64,000 bases of DNA from Sinonovacula constricta (lineage: Eukaryota > Mollusca > Bivalvia > Cardiida > Solecurtidae). Within the stretch, counting starts at the first letter, position 1, and each line of letters opens with the position of its first letter. The stretch lies in contig CM017556.1 in assembly GCA_007844125.1 (NCBI GenBank), forward strand, positions 25,085,214 to 25,149,213. The letters run 5' to 3'. The translations under genes and the position numbers were made by a program. The notes under the pieces were generated by a model, which ran no database searches, was not told where the DNA came from, and saw only the letters and a program-made list of their open reading frames with translations. This document shows, in pieces, positions 27,401-40,490 of this stretch.

Positions 27401-30008
27401 TTGTTTTCTCTGCAGGTGTTTTTTTTTAAACCATTGGAAAACTGCTGTATACCCCTAACCATATATTACAAAACAATCTGACAGTTATTACATCATGGCC
27501 TAAATATGACGTGCTTCACACCAAAGCTATTCACTTGATAACAGTGTCCCGTCAAAATGTGACTGATGGGATTTTACCTGAACGTTCCTTGATTTCTAGG
27601 TCTTCACATCAGAAATAGCCAGGCAAATGAGGTCCGAAAACACATTTAATAACGAAAAAAGGGAAATTATGTAGAAGAAGCCATTATTGTTGTTAATTAC
27701 ACCTGCTTATAAAGCAATAGGTGGAGTCTAAGACAGTATGGGTGTTTTGTGAGGATGATAGTCAGATAGACGTACAATAAGATATTAAAAGTTTAGAAAG
27801 AATTTATTGTATCGTAGTATTAAGGCAGGATGTGTTGGGGTAGGATATGATACCTACTTTTAACTTAAAACGCAAACGACTTATGCTGGACATAAAAATT
27901 TGATGTGAGATTTTTTGTCAATACTGTGTTTTGTGCAGACATAAAGTCTTAAAATAAACGTTAACATTGCAATTTACAACCAACGACTTAAGCATGGCTT
28001 TCTTAACATTTATTTGTCTACCGAAACCTGACATTGATTAAATGTATTTAAACTTTTTGGCTGAACGAGTTCTGCGTTATGTGACAGAAAATTATACTTT
28101 TAAGCCAGAAACGCCTATAAGTCACCGGATGAATGTTTTTATATGATGGACTGTGTTCTGCGTAAGTAGATAATAATAGCAAGTATTAATAAGAAAAGAC
28201 AGCATGATATCTGAAACACTTTAAACGTGCTATAAAAATGATCGTAAAGATACTTACATAGTTTTATCGCTTTGTGAATTCAATTTTAAAATAGTATTAA
28301 AGATAATATTATAATATTAGTGGAATGTGTAAATAATTTTCACTGTTGAACGAGACCCTGTGGTTTGACTGCATTTTACTCTATTTATCAGTTAGGATGT
28401 TTATTTCACAAATTACGCCCATTAGATTATTGTCAGAAACAGTGGTAATTATTATTAAGCGATATCAGTGTCTATCTTTTTAAGGTGAAGGATAATTATT
28501 ACGACCAAATACATTTAACAAACATGTCTTTAATTTCAATAAGAAACAAATGATAACGAAAAGGCTAGCAATGACTTGTATTTTAATACTCAATTGTCAT
28601 ATTTTCTTTTACCTATCAAATAACTGATGGCGGACATTAATGAATAAACACCCAAAGTACCTTATTTTTTTCTGCTTAAAATCGATATAATTTAATATCC
28701 GACATACATGCACAGCCTTGCCTGTGACTTCAAAGTACTAATGCAATATAAAAATGAAAATAAATGGCAAATACTTTTCCCTTCACGTATTAAAAAATCA
28801 GCTTTCATAAAATATCTAATAAATAAAATAACTTTATAAATATCCTAATGTCAAGCAGATTTACATAACCATATTGTTTACTTCAGTTTCCACCTTCCTC
28901 AAATCACAATACTTAATAGTTTTAAGACAAATCAAAGCGTATAGATTACATTACAGTATGTATAAACATCTCAAAAGAACTAAGGGCCTTGCAGAGTATC
29001 CGTCGTTTGCTTTCAAAATGACACATAATAACTATTAAAGAATATAAGTACAACCCCTTTATATTAAAGACACAGCTTCTCAGGCGAAAGAAAACAACAC
29101 TTATTGAAATGCGTTATTAAATGAATTCATCAAATATATTCCAGTCTCATATGATATCTCAGAACATGTATCATAGCGCTTTGAAACAACCACACACAGC
29201 AATCATTCACTAAAACATGTAAGGTTAACGCAAAAGTAGTACAAAGAAAAATAGATGGCAAACAGTTACAATACCCAACTGCCACCTGTTTGGTTGACAG
29301 TGCATATATGTGTATTTAAATTTCAGACATACAAATCTGTTTACAAATCCTGCATACGTAGATTTAAATGCTGTTTTACTTATTATTAAATGTGAAACTT
29401 ATTCGAAAATTTATTTACATTATCGTTTAGACATAGATGTAATATGCCATTTAGTCTGAAAGCTTTGCCAAGGCGGACTCGAAGTTTCTTTCTCATCGAG
29501 CGTTGGAAACACATTTTTCAATGAAGGTTGGCCTTTATTGATTATTTTTGGTAAATCTGATTGCAAAGAAAACTTAATATTTAAAGCAGTTTGGAAAGCA
29601 AATATCTGAGCAGAAAAAGTCAGTATAAATATTATTGAATTTATGTGTCGATAATTAACGTTAAAGGCAATCAGCGTCTTATATGTCTGTGTTTCCCCCA
29701 TTGTCACTAATATGTCTGGTCTAGAGCATCTATTTCCGTTAGCTGAATAATTATTTTGGAAAGAAACAATATGATTGTATACACATGTTTAAACTGAGCA
29801 GTGGTTAGGTCCATTTCCAGAGTACGTCTTCAGTGGTGTGACAATATTGTTTTTAGGATTAGACAATCATTAGTGAACGATTAATATCTATAACTACATG
29901 ATCTTACTTTTTTGTATTCGTGTATGATTTATAGCAAGTAACTTAAAACTACTTTCTTGTGTTTGCAGAACAAAGTATTCCCTAAGGATAGCTGTAATAA
30001 AAAGTACC

Positions 30009-30940
30009 AATAAGAATATATGACAAAGTCCTATGAGTATTGCAACATATACCAAACTCCGAAAAGGCACAGAACAAAGGTATTTCACATGCAAGCCAAG
30101 CGAAAAGTAAGAACAAATTTGTGATGAGTCATTTAAGGAAAAGAGCCAACCCGACAGTTACCGCCTTGGAACGGTCAGTCGGCAATATGGACCGACTGGG
30201 GTGCTTAAACCGGTTTTACAGAGCTCTAACCTCGCACTTCCTGACGAGTTTCTAAAATGCAAGCAACGAAAAGAAAACGATCTATTTGAAAACAAAATGT
30301 CCATGCGCTGATATTTTCTATACGTTATGACGAAAGTAGTGACGTCATCGAAAATAATGTCAACATAGTGTTCAGAAAGGGAATATAGTATTATTTAGAT
30401 TTGAAAAACACAAAAATGGTTGACCACAAATAAAATTAAATTTCTGAATCATGAACAAACATGACCAGAGACGAATAAATGGTTGTAGCATCCTGTTCAT
30501 GTGAAGATGGAATTGAAGAACCAAAGTTCAATGTCCATCAAAGGAAATACACGTAACAATCCTTATAGGATGAATTGAATGACAACATAGATTACATGCA
30601 CGGGGAGATTTTTTACGACCGCCACACTGCACAAGTAACATTGTTGTGATCACGAATAAGAATATATGACAAAGTCCTATGAGTATTGCAACATATACCA
30701 AACTCCGAAAAGGCACAGAACAAAGGTATTTCACATGCAAGCCAAGCGAAAAGTAAGAACAAATTTGTGATGAGTCATTTAAGGAAAAGAGCCAACCCGA
30801 CAGTTACCGCCTTGGAACGGTCAGTCGGCAATATGGACCGACTGGGGTGCTTAAACCGGTTTTACAGAGCTCTAACCTCGCACTTCCTGACGAGTTTCTC
30901 AAATGCAAGCAACGAAAAGACAAACTCCCCATTTTGTTCG
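30009..30940 (+). mobile_element. Family AB repeat, A-B-A copy with near-identical ends
   Basis: Segment A at 30009-30274 recurs at 30655-30920, exactly 646 bp downstream; one difference was seen (A at 30254, C at 30900). The 380-bp B segment lies between. That difference turns a TCA codon into a TAA stop in the first A frame. The flanks match unit 1 near 20520 and 20600, where there is no insertion. The near-identity of the two A segments looks like an LTR pair or a recent tandem duplication, but there are no TG...CA ends and no polypurine tract or primer-binding site was found. Confidence 0.8.
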
Positions 30941-31217
30941 CCGTCATGACCGTGAGCTCTAAACAATTGAAATATTGTATTCATTTGGTTAAGTATACTT
31001 CTGTGTCAAACCATTTTAACAGTCGCTCGTCTGTGTCCAGATAGTATTTATTCTTTCAGTACACAATAGAGCCGCTTTAATACATTTGAAAAGAATTTAA
31101 AATTATCAATGTTTTCACGATACATGTAAGTGATAAGCCGATGGAATGTTTGCAATCGTGTACTATCGTTTTTTTTATAATTTAACGCTGACATTGGCTC
31201 TACTCTGAAAATAAAAC

Positions 31218-31495
31218 CCAGACAACGAAGGAATAACTGACCAAATTTGTGTCTATTGAATACTTATGTCAATCAGTAATCCTGGCTGCTCTATCAGACT
31301 TCAACAATGATGCTGTTAGGATCAGATGTGTTCATTAATAAAGGACAGATCTATTGATGGAACTCTCTAAGACATTTGCCGCCTGTCTGTGTCAAACGTA
31401 TAGGAAAAGATGGGGAATAGCGGTCTAGTACGGGACCTGATAGAAGTCATATGCATGCCTAAATGCACTACTTACATGGTCAGGTGACAAATGTA
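31218..31495. repeat. Conserved block R of the 10-kb unit, copy 2
   Basis: Partner of 20820-21115. The highest similarity runs from CCAGACAACGAAGG to the CTGTCTGTGTCAAA word, then falls away and returns at CTTACATGGTCAGGT. Confidence 0.6.
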
Positions 31496-32547
31496 ACTTC
31501 CCGAGAAAAACAGATTACTAAAAATAGTAAAAAGTAAGAGATTCAAGCAAAGAGATTCGATTTTTTTAAAGCATACTTTTAGTGACATAAAACTGGAAAT
31601 TAAAAAAACATATAGAATACTTTTCGTGTCTTTCTTTTTCGAGGCAATGAAATTGAATGGGAGACCCTTTAATGCAAAATAAACGGCGATTGCTCATTTA
31701 TAGGGGCAGGTAAGAAAATTTGATTTTTTAAAAAAGTCGTTGAACACTTTATTTCTTAATAATTTCCAGTTACTTGTACATCACAATTGCTTGTAAATGA
31801 CCTCATTTCTGTTATAATGTGATGGCATTATGTCAGTTTAAGTCTTTGTTTAAAATTATATGTTCATAAATTAAGAGTACAATCTGTAATAGGACACATT
31901 TAAAATCTGAGACAGCACTTCAGCTTGATTGATCTAAGAAAGCATATAAACAAATTAGCATAAAAAATTAACTGCAAAGCAACAGCCAGAACGAATATGC
32001 ATTTGCCAAACATTTTGAAAACTACCTAGTTTTAACATTCCACGAATTTACATTCACTTTTAAGACAACTTTGAAAGACGGTTTTCATAAGTATTCATGG
32101 ATAACTCCTGCTATTTGAACTTTGAAATCAAAGAAAGAAGTCGAGTTTTCTTTATATTATCATAGAAATGATGGTTAGCTCCCAAACACGTGCCTAACAG
32201 TTCTTTAATTCAATTTCATTTGGGAACTGAATCTTTCCTGGTTCCCTCCGGGCTAAGCCATCAATACTGTTAAAGTAGATTTCCTGAGCAATGAAATAAA
32301 TTTTTATGTAATATTCTCTAAGCTCCTAGATAGAAATCACATAGAAATAAACCAGGTAGGACATATAATAAGAAACGTTAAATGACGTTATGTTATTTAA
32401 AGCCATTACCTCATTTCAAACCAAGTTGTACGGGTGTCTAATAAGAACATCAAATTTTAGCAGAACATAAAAAGACAAAAGGAAACCGTCCCAACCAACA
32501 AAAGAATATTATAAAGATATTGTGAGGCCATTATAGGTAACATGATC

Positions 32548-32636
<89 letters not shown>

Positions 32637-32808
32637 TAATAGTAATAATAAAAATAATATAATAATAATAATAACAATAATAGTACTTCTACTAATACTA
32701 ACACTACTGCTACTACTACCACTACTACTTCTACTACTACTACTACTAATTATAATCATAATAATAATAGTACTACTACTACTACTAATAATAATAAAAT
32801 AATAAAAA
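32548..32808. repeat. Compound (AAT)n/(ACT)n microsatellite
   Basis: Trinucleotide AAT units grade into ACT units, with scattered imperfections. It occupies about the same place in unit 2 as the 1.27-kb ACT tract in unit 1: both lie 190-250 bp before the word ACACACCCGTTTTGTGA (or its close match). Confidence 0.95.
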
Positions 32809-33378
32809 ATATATTGGGCAGTTTCCATACAAATTTACTTTCATTTCCAGCGAATCAAGCATAAAAAACCTTATGTCTAGTGATGTCGAATGTGCAGTAT
32901 TTATATCGTTTGTATTTGTTACCCCGCCTTTCTTAAATGAAAACCTCACTAATTACAAGGTTGATTATTTTACTGATTATAATGTCTGTTGTAGATAGTC
33001 GACACACCCGTTTTGTGAATATTTTTCAAATTTCTTTAAGGAACAATATTTTATAAAGTGATATGTCCCATTTTATAAGTCATGGATAACTCCTTTCTTT
33101 CAATTGCGACTATATGTAGCTATATATTCTTGACAGCTAGTGCAACATTCGCAACAGGTAACATAATTTTGATCTTTAGAGTCTGGTACAATGCATGTTC
33201 TCAACATTTAACATGTCACGCAACACTAATATTTGAATTGTAATAACTCTGACTTTATTATTGTTCCTAAAAGTGTCGCTTTTTCGACAATTTGACAAAT
33301 GCAATTACATTTCAACTAAACGTTCTTGAAAGTTGTAATCAGCTTTTGAAATTTCAAAAGACATAACGCAAATTTCAA

Positions 33379-34143
33379 TTAGAATATATAAGAAAAAGTC
33401 CTATGAACATTGCAACATATACAAAAATTGAAAAGACACAGGAACAAGGTATCCACATGCACGCCAAATGTAAAGGTGAGAACAAATCTGCAATGAGTCA
33501 TTTCACAATAAGAGCAAACCCGACAGTTACCGCCTTGGAACGGTCAGTCGGCAATATGGACCGACTGGGGTACTTAAACCGGTTTTACAGAGCTCTAACC
33601 TCGCACTTCCTGATGGGTTTCTCGAATGCAAGCAATGTGAGAAAACTGATCCATTTGAATAAGTGTCCAAGCGCTGACGTTTTGTTTGACAAGTTATGAC
33701 GAAAGCAGCGACGTCATTGACAAATAATGTCCACGTAGTGTTTAAAAGAGAAATGGGTATTATTTCGATTAGAAAACTTACAGAAAACGTAATAGTAAAT
33801 TTAATTATCTTTTCGAATCAAGAAAAAAATGACCAGAGAAGAGTAAATGGTTGTAGCATCCTGTTCATGCGGAGATGGAATTGAGGAACCAAAGTCCAAT
33901 GTCCATCAAAGGAAATACACGTAACAATCCTTATAGGATGAATTAAATGACAACATAGATTACATGCACGGGGATATTTTTTACGACCGCCACACTGCAC
34001 AAGTAACATTGTTGTGATCATGAATAAGAATATATAAGAAAAAGTCCTAAGAGCATTGCAACATATACAAAAATTGAAAAGACACAGGACCAAGGTATCC
34101 ACATGCACGCCAAATGTAAAAGTGAGAACAAATCTGCAATTAG
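33379..34143 (+). mobile_element. Family AB repeat, A-B-A' copy in unit 2
   Basis: Segment A from about 33382, B from about 33700, and a partial A from 34028; the A starts are exactly 646 bp apart. Aligning the flanks to the uninterrupted unit 1 sequence (AATTTCAAAGCGCG near 23893) leaves TCAA on both sides (33375-33378 and 34144-34147), a possible 4-bp target-site duplication. The first A reads open for 98 codons (33403-33699). The partial A ends earlier than those at 1301 and 18931. Confidence 0.75.
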
Positions 34144-37135
34144 TCAAGACGCGTTTTTACATTTTTCTTAGTTGACAAAAAGTTTTTGCAATAATTTCTT
34201 TTAACCAAGATGATAATGTAGACAGCATGAACAATTTTTAGAGTAACACTTTCTCTGCTGTTTAAAATGTACAATATTTATGGAAAGAAATAAAGTTAAA
34301 TATGTAAAGATATTGTAATTGGGTTCTAGTAAAATCACAAAGCGTGCATATTGTCAACGACGGTACAGGTAATATTCTTAGAGTACCAAGGTCACTCGGA
34401 TATTGATGTGGTCTAACGCGCTAGATGCTACATGGTAATGTACAGTGTCCTTATAAGTAATTTGGCCATCAGCAATGAAGTTTATATGTGTTTCTCTACG
34501 GAACTGGTCACCAGGCAAAACACTAGGTAATCAGCAAAGTTAACGAAAAGAAAAACCCCAAGATCATCCTAAAGTTTTCTCTTGTGTAATTTTTGTACTT
34601 ATAGACTTCTGTATTCTGAAGGCAGTAATGAAATGGCAGTCATTTACTAAAACATCTTTTCCGCGCAAACATCATAACATTACATGTATCTACAGATAAT
34701 AACGCTTTCAAATCTAAATGACATTCTAATTATGGACCTTTTATTTTAAAACGTCACTTAGGCCCAATGATTGACTTAATAAATGCATAAAAATGACGTT
34801 TTAGAAGTGACATTATTCATTCATGTATCATTTCTATTTGACTGATACTCGATGACAAAAAGACATTTGAAGGTATTTTCTTTTTATGGGGATTAGCACC
34901 TTCAATAAAATACATCAATCCAAAGTTTCAATTTTAGCAAACACTAGCAAAGGGATATGCAGTGTGTTTTAAAATATGTTTTTTATTTTTTTCCATGTAG
35001 ATTTTAGAAATTATTTATAACAAAATAAATACCGAAATCGAACACCATAACGAATGAAATGTGACTGATTTTCCAGTTGGTACAGACGAAAACCTTTCTA
35101 CGGGTCAAAGAAGCGTTTTCCATATTCACATTCGTTTTCCATATTTTTAAAATATTCCGGCTGATTTTAGTGCTAAAACTGACATGTGAAATTTGGTGGT
35201 ATAAATGTATTTAATAAATATGCATATAGTTATGGTATTAGGGCTTATTCAGCCTTACTCAAAGTGCAATTATTTAAATAAATTTCATATTATACGGGAA
35301 GACGCAAATAAGTAAGAGTAATTTACTTGTAAAATTTAAATCTGAATTTCCTGAATCTGAAGTACCTTCCATTAAGGAAACGCCGATATAAATTCCGCAA
35401 GGTCAACCAGATTTAAATAAGCACAGGCAACACAATTAAGAACAAAATAAGTAAATCCGCGGTTATTCATTTAACTTTTGATAATATGTTATCTGTAGTC
35501 AAAAAAAGTTTTACCAATAGTTTTACGTATATTGATATTTTAATCATTTTATTTATTAACAAAATTCCTGCTAAAAATAAAAAAATATGATACTCCAGTT
35601 TTAAGAGACGATAAAGAAATAAAGGTATTGTAAAATATGTATAAAAGTGATAACATTTTTACTACCTCGAATGTATTGGAAGTACGAGAAGGTCCTTGGA
35701 ACATGTAAACATACAATTCAATTTGAACCAACATGCAAGCTTAACCTTAAACAATGTGAATTACACAAGGCATCAGGTACAATAGTTACCACGAGGACGA
35801 GAACAGGCCTTGCCTCAAAGTCGTAAAATCTTGCACCCAGTTGCTTTTCTTAAATACAATGCATAACCAGATGCCTGTTTTGATATGAACAGTTAAAACT
35901 TCTTACAGTTGCTGTAAACATTGAAGATAAACAAGTATCTTCTTTTCAAACTTAAATACATTCAGTTTCAGAAACCACTTTTGTGATTATCTGCTAGATG
36001 GCTCGCAGTAAATGACAAGTGAAGTGGTTTAATTAATTAAATATTGTTATAACATTTTGGAAAAAAAATATTTAAGTAGTAAAAGGTGAGATAGCCTATA
36101 TAAAACTTATACAGGAAAATACCTATAATGAAATGTATGTATAAAAGCTCAATATGTACGATTAATGGCTTTACTTGGATGGCAGATTTTGTCAAAAGCA
36201 AACCAAGTAGCAAACTAAAAAACAACAACATACAGTGCAGATGTTATAACAACGACTTCGTTTATGTAAGTTTTTTTTTGTTTAAATTCTCTTAAACTCA
36301 AAGTTTAGTGTTTTGGAAAAAAGGGTAATATTATTTAGAATACAGCATTAAATAAACTGTTATTGTTATGAAACATTAGGACATTCTGGACAATATGCTT
36401 AACTAATACTTTAGATAAAAATGGTACAAAAGCAATGTTACTGGGATTTGCACTTTTATGTATAACGTGTATTATATTTATAACAGATATCATACACTCT
36501 GCATTCTCAAGCATCCAAAGCCTTTTCTTCTTTCTTGATTGTCTGCTTGAATTAGGACCCCTAACCATACGAGTTTTGCCGATTGGTTACAGTGTTATCA
36601 TGTGATCCAGATAAAGACATCTGGGAATAAATCGTTAAGATTAACTTGATCGTATTTTATTCCGATAACTAATATTAAATTCAAACTTCATTTTGTGCAG
36701 AAATACGAAACACGTTCCGACTAAAAGTTCTTGACAGTTTTTATTAGTCCAAGAGCATCAATCAGATGAGCAAATTGAATTACATACATGTTTGGTGGCC
36801 TCGTTTACTCATTCCAACAAGGTAATGACATTTAATTTTAATAACTACGTAGTGACATTTCACTGAAAGTGTATTCGTGCTTTGAATATTAACGTATTTT
36901 TTATAACTTCTCATTTACTATGTGAATTGTTTTGGCCACTTTTGCAGAACATAATCTTTATTGACGAACAAAAATGGCGAAATTATACAATAACTATTGA
37001 ATTTTAAAGATTGTAGTAAACATGTTGATACATAACAACGAAATGTCCAATTTTAGTATATATTTAATAGTACAATATCCATGTCGATTATCAAAACTTG
37101 CAGGACATATCCGTATACATTACAACGGAATGTCC

Positions 37136-37341
37136 GAGTTAAATGTTTATTTAATTATAAATGGAAAAAAAGCCATGATGAAGAAACAGAATCATCACAT
37201 TTGAATATGTCATTGTTAGTCTGCTGCTCATTATTTAAGGGAAAGAAATAATGAAATAAATTTACTATATTCTGTAGTAATGAGCGTAAAGCTTTAATGT
37301 CGACAACGCAGTCTGATGTGTTTCCTTTAAATCACTTTAAC
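37136..37341 (+). repeat. 206-bp tandem duplication, copy 1
   Basis: Begins GAGTTAAATG and repeats at 37342 as GAGTTAAAGG. Only a handful of differences were seen over the whole unit, so it is young. It covers the last good block of unit 2. Confidence 0.9.
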
Positions 37342-37547
37342 GAGTTAAAGGTTTATTTTATTATAAATGGAAAAAAAGCCATGATGAAGAAACAGAATAA
37401 TCACATTTGAATATGTCATTGTTAGTCTGCTGCTCATTATTTAAGGGAAAGAAATAATGAAATAAATTTACTATATTCTGTATTAATGAGCGTAAAGCTT
37501 TAATGTCGACAACGCAGTCTGATGTGTTTCCTTTGAATCACCTTAAC
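37342..37547 (+). repeat. 206-bp tandem duplication, copy 2
   Basis: Second copy, ending in CACCTTAAC. Inside the first copy and its left flank there is a further, more diverged repeat of about 90 bp (TACATAACAACGAAATGTCC near 37030 and TACATTACAACGGAATGTCC near 37117). Confidence 0.9.
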
Positions 37548-39442
37548 AAGTGACTAGACAAATATAGCATTATGATGTAATAGGAAAAACGCAATGATAT
37601 TACTTAGATTTTAAAATAGGTTGTTAATTACGACCAATGTTGTATATATATCTTCAATTAAACGATACACAATGGAAGCTACGTTTATTTTGTCTGTAGT
37701 TATTGTATTTCCTTTTAGGCATTTAAACCTGAAAGAACTTAAGTTACAATTCTTGTCAAAAAGAGTATGTGTTTTGTATATATAGTGTCTGGTCCAGCGT
37801 TCAATTTTTTAAATGCAACATATCTCAGTTTAAACAAAATCATTGGCATGGGGACTGATTTCCCAGTTGGATTACAAAGTCAGCCATTTGCGAGAGCGAC
37901 AAAAGACACACTTTCCTACGAAGCATCTTATCTTCTAAGATTGGCATCCCGGTTAATTTTATTACTGGAAAGGACACTCTATACCGGGACAAGGGAATGT
38001 TTCAGTGCTGTCAAGTAAATGAAAAAAAAGCTTAATAAAGATTGACAGAGCAAAGACCAGGAATAAAATGACATTTTTTGCTTATATTGCTTGCACTGGT
38101 CACAATGTCTGGCATTTCTCGTACATGAATGTATGGAACAAACATTTCCGACCATCTTTGTACACACATTTATCTCTTATACTTATATGTCTAAGGTATT
38201 TTATGGTTGTTTGAGTTTTTAATAATCGAGTTTAAAAAGGTCAATTACAATTATTATCACGCCAAGCAATCTGTCAATACATTTCATGATTTTAAATTGC
38301 AGTAAAAGACAGGCTTCAACATTACTCATAAACTATTCTCTTTAACGAAGAATAAAAAGAAGACATAGTAATAAATATGAAATTGACGTGAACGTGAAAT
38401 ATAAGTGTATTTGACTTGGAATGACAATTGTGACATTAAACCAACATTAAACTGCTTTTAAATAAATTGCGGAAATCTATATCTTAGTAGAATCAATCAT
38501 CCAACAATAAGATGTGACATTGATGTATGTTTTCTGTAAAATACTTTTAATATAGTAGACTTAACTCATTTTAAAGGATGGCAAAATAGCAAAATAATCG
38601 TTTGAGGCACGTATATATTTGATATAATTATTGCAAGATTATTGCAAGAGTTTATGACCATTGTAAGACACAAAGTAGAAGTAGAAATTATAACAAAAAT
38701 AAACTTGAATGTTTAAGCATTGTTTCCTTAAAATGATTGATTTAATACAGGGATTTGAAGAATGTTAAATGTAAAAATTAAGCTAAATATATACTGTCGA
38801 AATATAAATCAGAGTTAACTGCTATTTCTACCATATGCATCTGATGCTTTATAATTATATTTTAAAAAATTTTAAACCACAATAATATATTGAAATAAAG
38901 TATGAAATAAATGTATGTGATGGTCAAATGTGACCGATTAATATTTGATAGTTAATTTGACTTTTATATAAGCACAATAACAAAACACAATAGTTCAGCA
39001 CGTTTTTTCCTCTTGAATTCGTACCATTTTTCCTTGAAAAATAGTTTACTGAGCTTTTAGCAAGACTTTATTCAATAATGTCATTACAAGAGAAGCCTAG
39101 ATGTAGACTATATCGTATTTTTGGATACATATTCCTCTCGTCATGTTTAAAAAGTTGGACACATTAGTAACTAAAATCATATAGTAACTCCATAAAGGCT
39201 ATATTTCAATGATGTTGATTCAATCTAGCGTGCCTGTTTAGACATTGCAAATATACTGATTTGAAAGTCTTAGAAACAAAACTTGTGTTTTTGGCAGACG
39301 CGATGAACAGAAAAGAAAATGTCTGGCTCTTTCGGGATCTAAACAAATGACAAGGTAGCACACGCTCCACGTCAGACTGATCTTACGGCTGGTCGGTTCA
39401 GTGTATAAGATAATTGACCGAAAAAAGGTTTAATGCTATACG
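37548..39442. other. Mostly unassigned; one diverged hairpin-block relative
   Basis: An 83-codon frame at 37767-38018 shares the word CATGGGG(A)CTGATTT with 24960 and a weaker match with 35060, so it belongs to duplicated DNA; the frame is not kept and no domain is recognised. At 38488-38610 lies a diverged relative of the hairpin block found at 53.3 and 63.1 kb (GACATTGATGTATG, then ATACTTTTAATATAGT), in which the base-pairing is lost. Confidence 0.4.
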
Positions 39443-39633
39443 ACTGCTACTACTACAACTGCTATTTATACTACTACTACTTCTACTACTACTACTACTA
39501 CTTCTACTACTACTACTTCTACTTCTTCTACTACTACTACTACTTCTAATACTTCTACTACTACTACTACTATTACTAGTACTAATACTACTGCTACTAA
39601 CACTAATACTACTGTTACTAGTACTACTAGTAC
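39443..39633. repeat. Imperfect (ACT)n microsatellite
   Basis: About 190 bp of ACT units with TCT, AGT, AAT and GCT variants, more degenerate than the tract at 22.0 kb. The poly-Leu frame over it is an artefact. Confidence 0.93.
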
Positions 39634-40191
39634 ATTTACTGATTGCCAGATATTCGGGGAAAGTGATATTTAATTTAAATATATATTTTACATTTAAATC
39701 GCATAACGAAACTTGAAAACCATGCTTCCAAACTCAAACTACAAGGACGTGATGTCAAGTTTTTCGAGAACGGAGAAAAGAGACACTTTATCGTATAATG
39801 TATAGCTTATTGCCAGCTCAATGCAAATTGTACATAGAATATGTTTAATTTGTTTTTCAGAAACTTTTTTGCATAACCGAACATGGTATACATATCATTA
39901 CTAACTTGTATTAAAATATCAACTACTCTAATTTAACTACTTCAACCAGCTATTTTGGCTAATAAAAACGTTTTAGACGTGTTCCAGTTGTCATATGTTA
40001 CATATGTAATTTGTTTACTAACTGATATTACATTTTAGGAATACCAGCAGTTAACCATATATTTTGTGATTATAGAATTGTCGGTTTTGCACATTCACAT
40101 CCTAAACATGTAGTCCCACGGCAAATTTCTGCACCTTAAAGTAAATCATAAGAGTTGATTCATTTAACAACAATTAATTCAGATATTCTTT
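39634..40191. other. Unassigned AT-rich DNA
   Basis: No supported feature seen. Confidence 0.45.
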
Positions 40192-40490
40192 TTGGATTTG
40201 GATTGGGTTGGATTGGATAAGCATACATTTTTGCCGATACTGTGCAGCAACATTTCTGTCATTATAGCACAGGGGCACTTATGAGGTGCTCAGGGACTGA
40301 ACCCGGCAGGTCCATTATACTGACACCGATGAATCAGGCTTAATGCTGTCCCCTTAGCCCCGAGTGTTAGGAGAGAGCCACTACTACCAATTTTAAAGTC
40401 TTTGGTTTGACCGGGCCGGGGTTTGAACCCGCGACCTCCTGATCCGCAAGCCGACGCTCTACCAGCTGAGCGGTTCTTGTTGGTCCTACA
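40192..40490 (-). mobile_element. tRNA-derived SINE with TTGGAT-type tail
   Basis: Minus strand. The head reads GCTCAGCTGGTAGAGCG (around 40479-40460), a tRNA D-arm sequence with a two-mismatch A box, followed by a perfect B box GTTCAAACC (40428-40420). A body of about 200 bp follows, and then a tail of ATCCAA repeats (plus strand TTGGATTTGGATTGGG at 40192-40218). Head and tail layout is that of a complete SINE. The body may belong to one of the conserved-domain superfamilies described in molluscs, such as the V-SINE member RUDI, but this could not be tested. A 75-codon frame antisense to the body is incidental. No target-site duplication was identified. Confidence 0.82.

Larger units (their letters stand above)
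27428..37300 (+). repeat. Large tandem duplication, unit 2 (about 10 kb)
   Basis: Direct copy of 17215-27427 (anchors listed there). It has two insertions of family AB (30009-30940 and about 33379-34143) that unit 1 lacks, and lacks the one in unit 1. Its central trinucleotide tract is shorter and of different composition. The right edge is uncertain: weak similarity continues to about 38850 (GTCGAAATATAAA at 27307 and 38796). No gene recognised. Confidence 0.75.

Noticed and set aside
30009..30920. LTR retrotransposon or solo TRIM
   Set aside because: Direct repeats fit, but the ends are not TG...CA, no primer-binding site or polypurine tract was seen, and other copies have a truncated second repeat.
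33818..34147. 109-codon minus-strand frame across AB segment B, with relatives at 30528 and 1336
   Set aside because: Partly shared among copies because the DNA is shared, but the 18.9-kb copy is broken and no domain is recognised. The sense frame in segment A is the better candidate.
38520..38620. Third copy of the covarying hairpin
   Set aside because: Aligns to the block, but most stem pairs are broken, so it is not counted as support.
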